A stretch of DNA of 5,805 nt from Atribacterota bacterium (lineage in GTDB: Bacteria > Atribacterota > Phoenicimicrobiia > Phoenicimicrobiales > Stramentimicrobiaceae). Made by a program: the position numbers and the translations under genes. The notes beneath the pieces were generated by a model, which worked only from the letters and a program-made list of their open reading frames with translations, was not told where the DNA came from and did no database searches. Shown one piece after another: positions 5,229 to 5,805 of the stretch. How positions within the stretch are numbered: position 1 is the first letter of the stretch; the number at the start of each line of letters is the position of its first letter. The stretch lies in NCBI GenBank assembly GCA_028696495.1, contig JAQVGY010000053.1, positions 1-5,805 of the forward strand, in the 5' to 3' direction.

Positions 5229-5805
5229 CCTGCTATTACTGGTAATCGAAATCTCTTTTCTAAATTGATAAAGAGACTCTCTACTGCAAGAGCTAATAGA
5301 GATACAGGGATTGCTCCTTTTAGAATCATAATGGTGTCATCACCCCTAATCCCATTTACTATCAGTGTGCCAAATCCGCTCAGTCCCACGGTGGCACCTA
5401 TGGTTGCCACACTTATATTGAGTATCAATGATATTCTTATCCCTGCTAAAATTGCCGGAAGTGCCAGTGGTAACTCTACTTTAGTGATAATCTGAAACCT
5501 GTTCATTCCCATTGCCCGGGCAGATTCTCTTATCTCCTCAGGTATAGTGTTGAATCCCTCAATGGCATTTCTTAATACCGGTAAGAATCCGTATATAAAT
5601 AGGGCAAAGAGGGCCGGCTTAAAGCCATATCCCAAGAAAGGGACTAAAAGAGCGAGTATGGCAACAGTAGGAATAGTCTGTCCGAATGTTGCCAGCCCTA
5701 ATAAAAATTCTTCAAAATCATTCATGAAGGGGAACCTTGTTAGGATAGCGATGGTAAGTGCAATAATTATCGATAGAGAACTGGAAATGATTACAATGAG
5801 GATAT
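5225..5805 (-). CDS. Osmoprotectant-type (glycine betaine/choline) ABC transporter permease, 5' end outside window
   Basis: The frame stays open to the right edge, giving the last 192 residues. An internal Met (codon at 5723-5725) is not the start: the 26 codons before it encode a hydrophobic helix (ILIVIISSSLSIIIALTIAI) continuous with the family pattern. The protein is an inner-membrane permease of the OpuCB/OpuCD/ProW type, which imports glycine betaine, choline, carnitine or related solutes together with an ATPase and a binding protein. Diagnostic stretches are TFGQTIPTVAILALLVPFLG (about 39-58) and LFIYGFLPVLRNAIEGF (68-84). The cytoplasmic EAA loop that docks on the ATPase is ESARAMG (93-99), ending at LP (111-112). 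VGLSGFGTLIVNGI (138-151) is also typical. Members are usually 205-220 residues, so about 15-30 are missing. The stop (TAA, 5225-5227) overlaps the MFS gene's stop. The other subunit genes probably lie to the right. The exact substrate is unknown. Confidence 0.9.
   Translation of the reverse strand, partial: ILIVIISSSLSIIIALTIAILTRFPFMNDFEEFLLGLATFGQTIPTVAILALLVPFLGYGFKPALFALFIYGFLPVLRNAIEGFNTIPEEIRESARAMGMNRFQIITKVELPLALPAILAGIRISLILNISVATIGATVGLSGFGTLIVNGIRGDDTIMILKGAIPVSLLALAVESLFINLEKRFRLPVIAG

Noticed and set aside
5239..5252. Inverted repeat ATTAC-TG-GTAAT near the 3' end of the permease gene as a possible terminator
   Set aside because: The two-base loop cannot form a stable hairpin without losing pairs, no T-run follows on either strand, and it lies within the permease coding sequence.
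5265..5495. Plus-strand open frame of 76 codons opposite the permease gene
   Set aside because: It is antisense to a strongly supported ABC permease, with no ribosome site or family motif.

Overview
The window is bacterial chromosomal DNA, moderately AT-rich (about 40% GC by eye), with short intergenic gaps and Shine-Dalgarno-type ribosome binding sites before most genes. The three central proteins closely resemble, from memory, Thermotoga maritima TM0412, TM0413 and TM0416. The host is therefore probably an anaerobe that carries this Thermotoga-type pathway, such as a member of Thermotogota, Atribacterota or a deep Firmicutes lineage. I cannot fix the taxon from the sequence alone.

Layout: (1) positions 1-408, plus strand, hold the C-terminal 135 residues of a LacI-family sugar-responsive repressor whose DNA-binding half lies outside the window. 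(2) Positions 442-3709, plus strand, hold iolM, iolN and iolO, an apparent operon. These encode a zinc/NAD dehydrogenase, a creatininase-fold hydrolase and a TIM-barrel epimerase. A strong hairpin lies between iolN and iolO, and the best iolO start is the ATG at 2900. (3) Positions 3710-3950 are a 241-base non-coding gap with a T-rich run, a consensus -10 hexamer and two small palindromes. (4) Positions 3951-5228, plus strand, encode a 12-helix major facilitator transporter. (5) Positions 5225-5805, minus strand, hold the 3' part of an osmoprotectant-type ABC permease gene that runs off the right edge. It overlaps the transporter gene tail to tail by 4 bases.

Functional reading: iolM, iolN and iolO encode steps 2-4 of the alternative myo-inositol pathway described in T. 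maritima. Scyllo-inosose (made by IolG) is oxidised by IolM to a diketo-inositol, hydrolysed by IolN to 5-keto-L-gluconate and epimerised by IolO to D-tagaturonate, which enters hexuronate metabolism. IolG and the hexuronate enzymes are not in the window. The LacI-type protein is a plausible local regulator and the MFS protein a possible but unproven transporter for the pathway. The ABC permease is probably a separate unit. The notable content is this uncommon inositol pathway with a regulator and transporter context that differs from the Thermotoga model. I see no mobile element, CRISPR array, or tRNA or rRNA gene.
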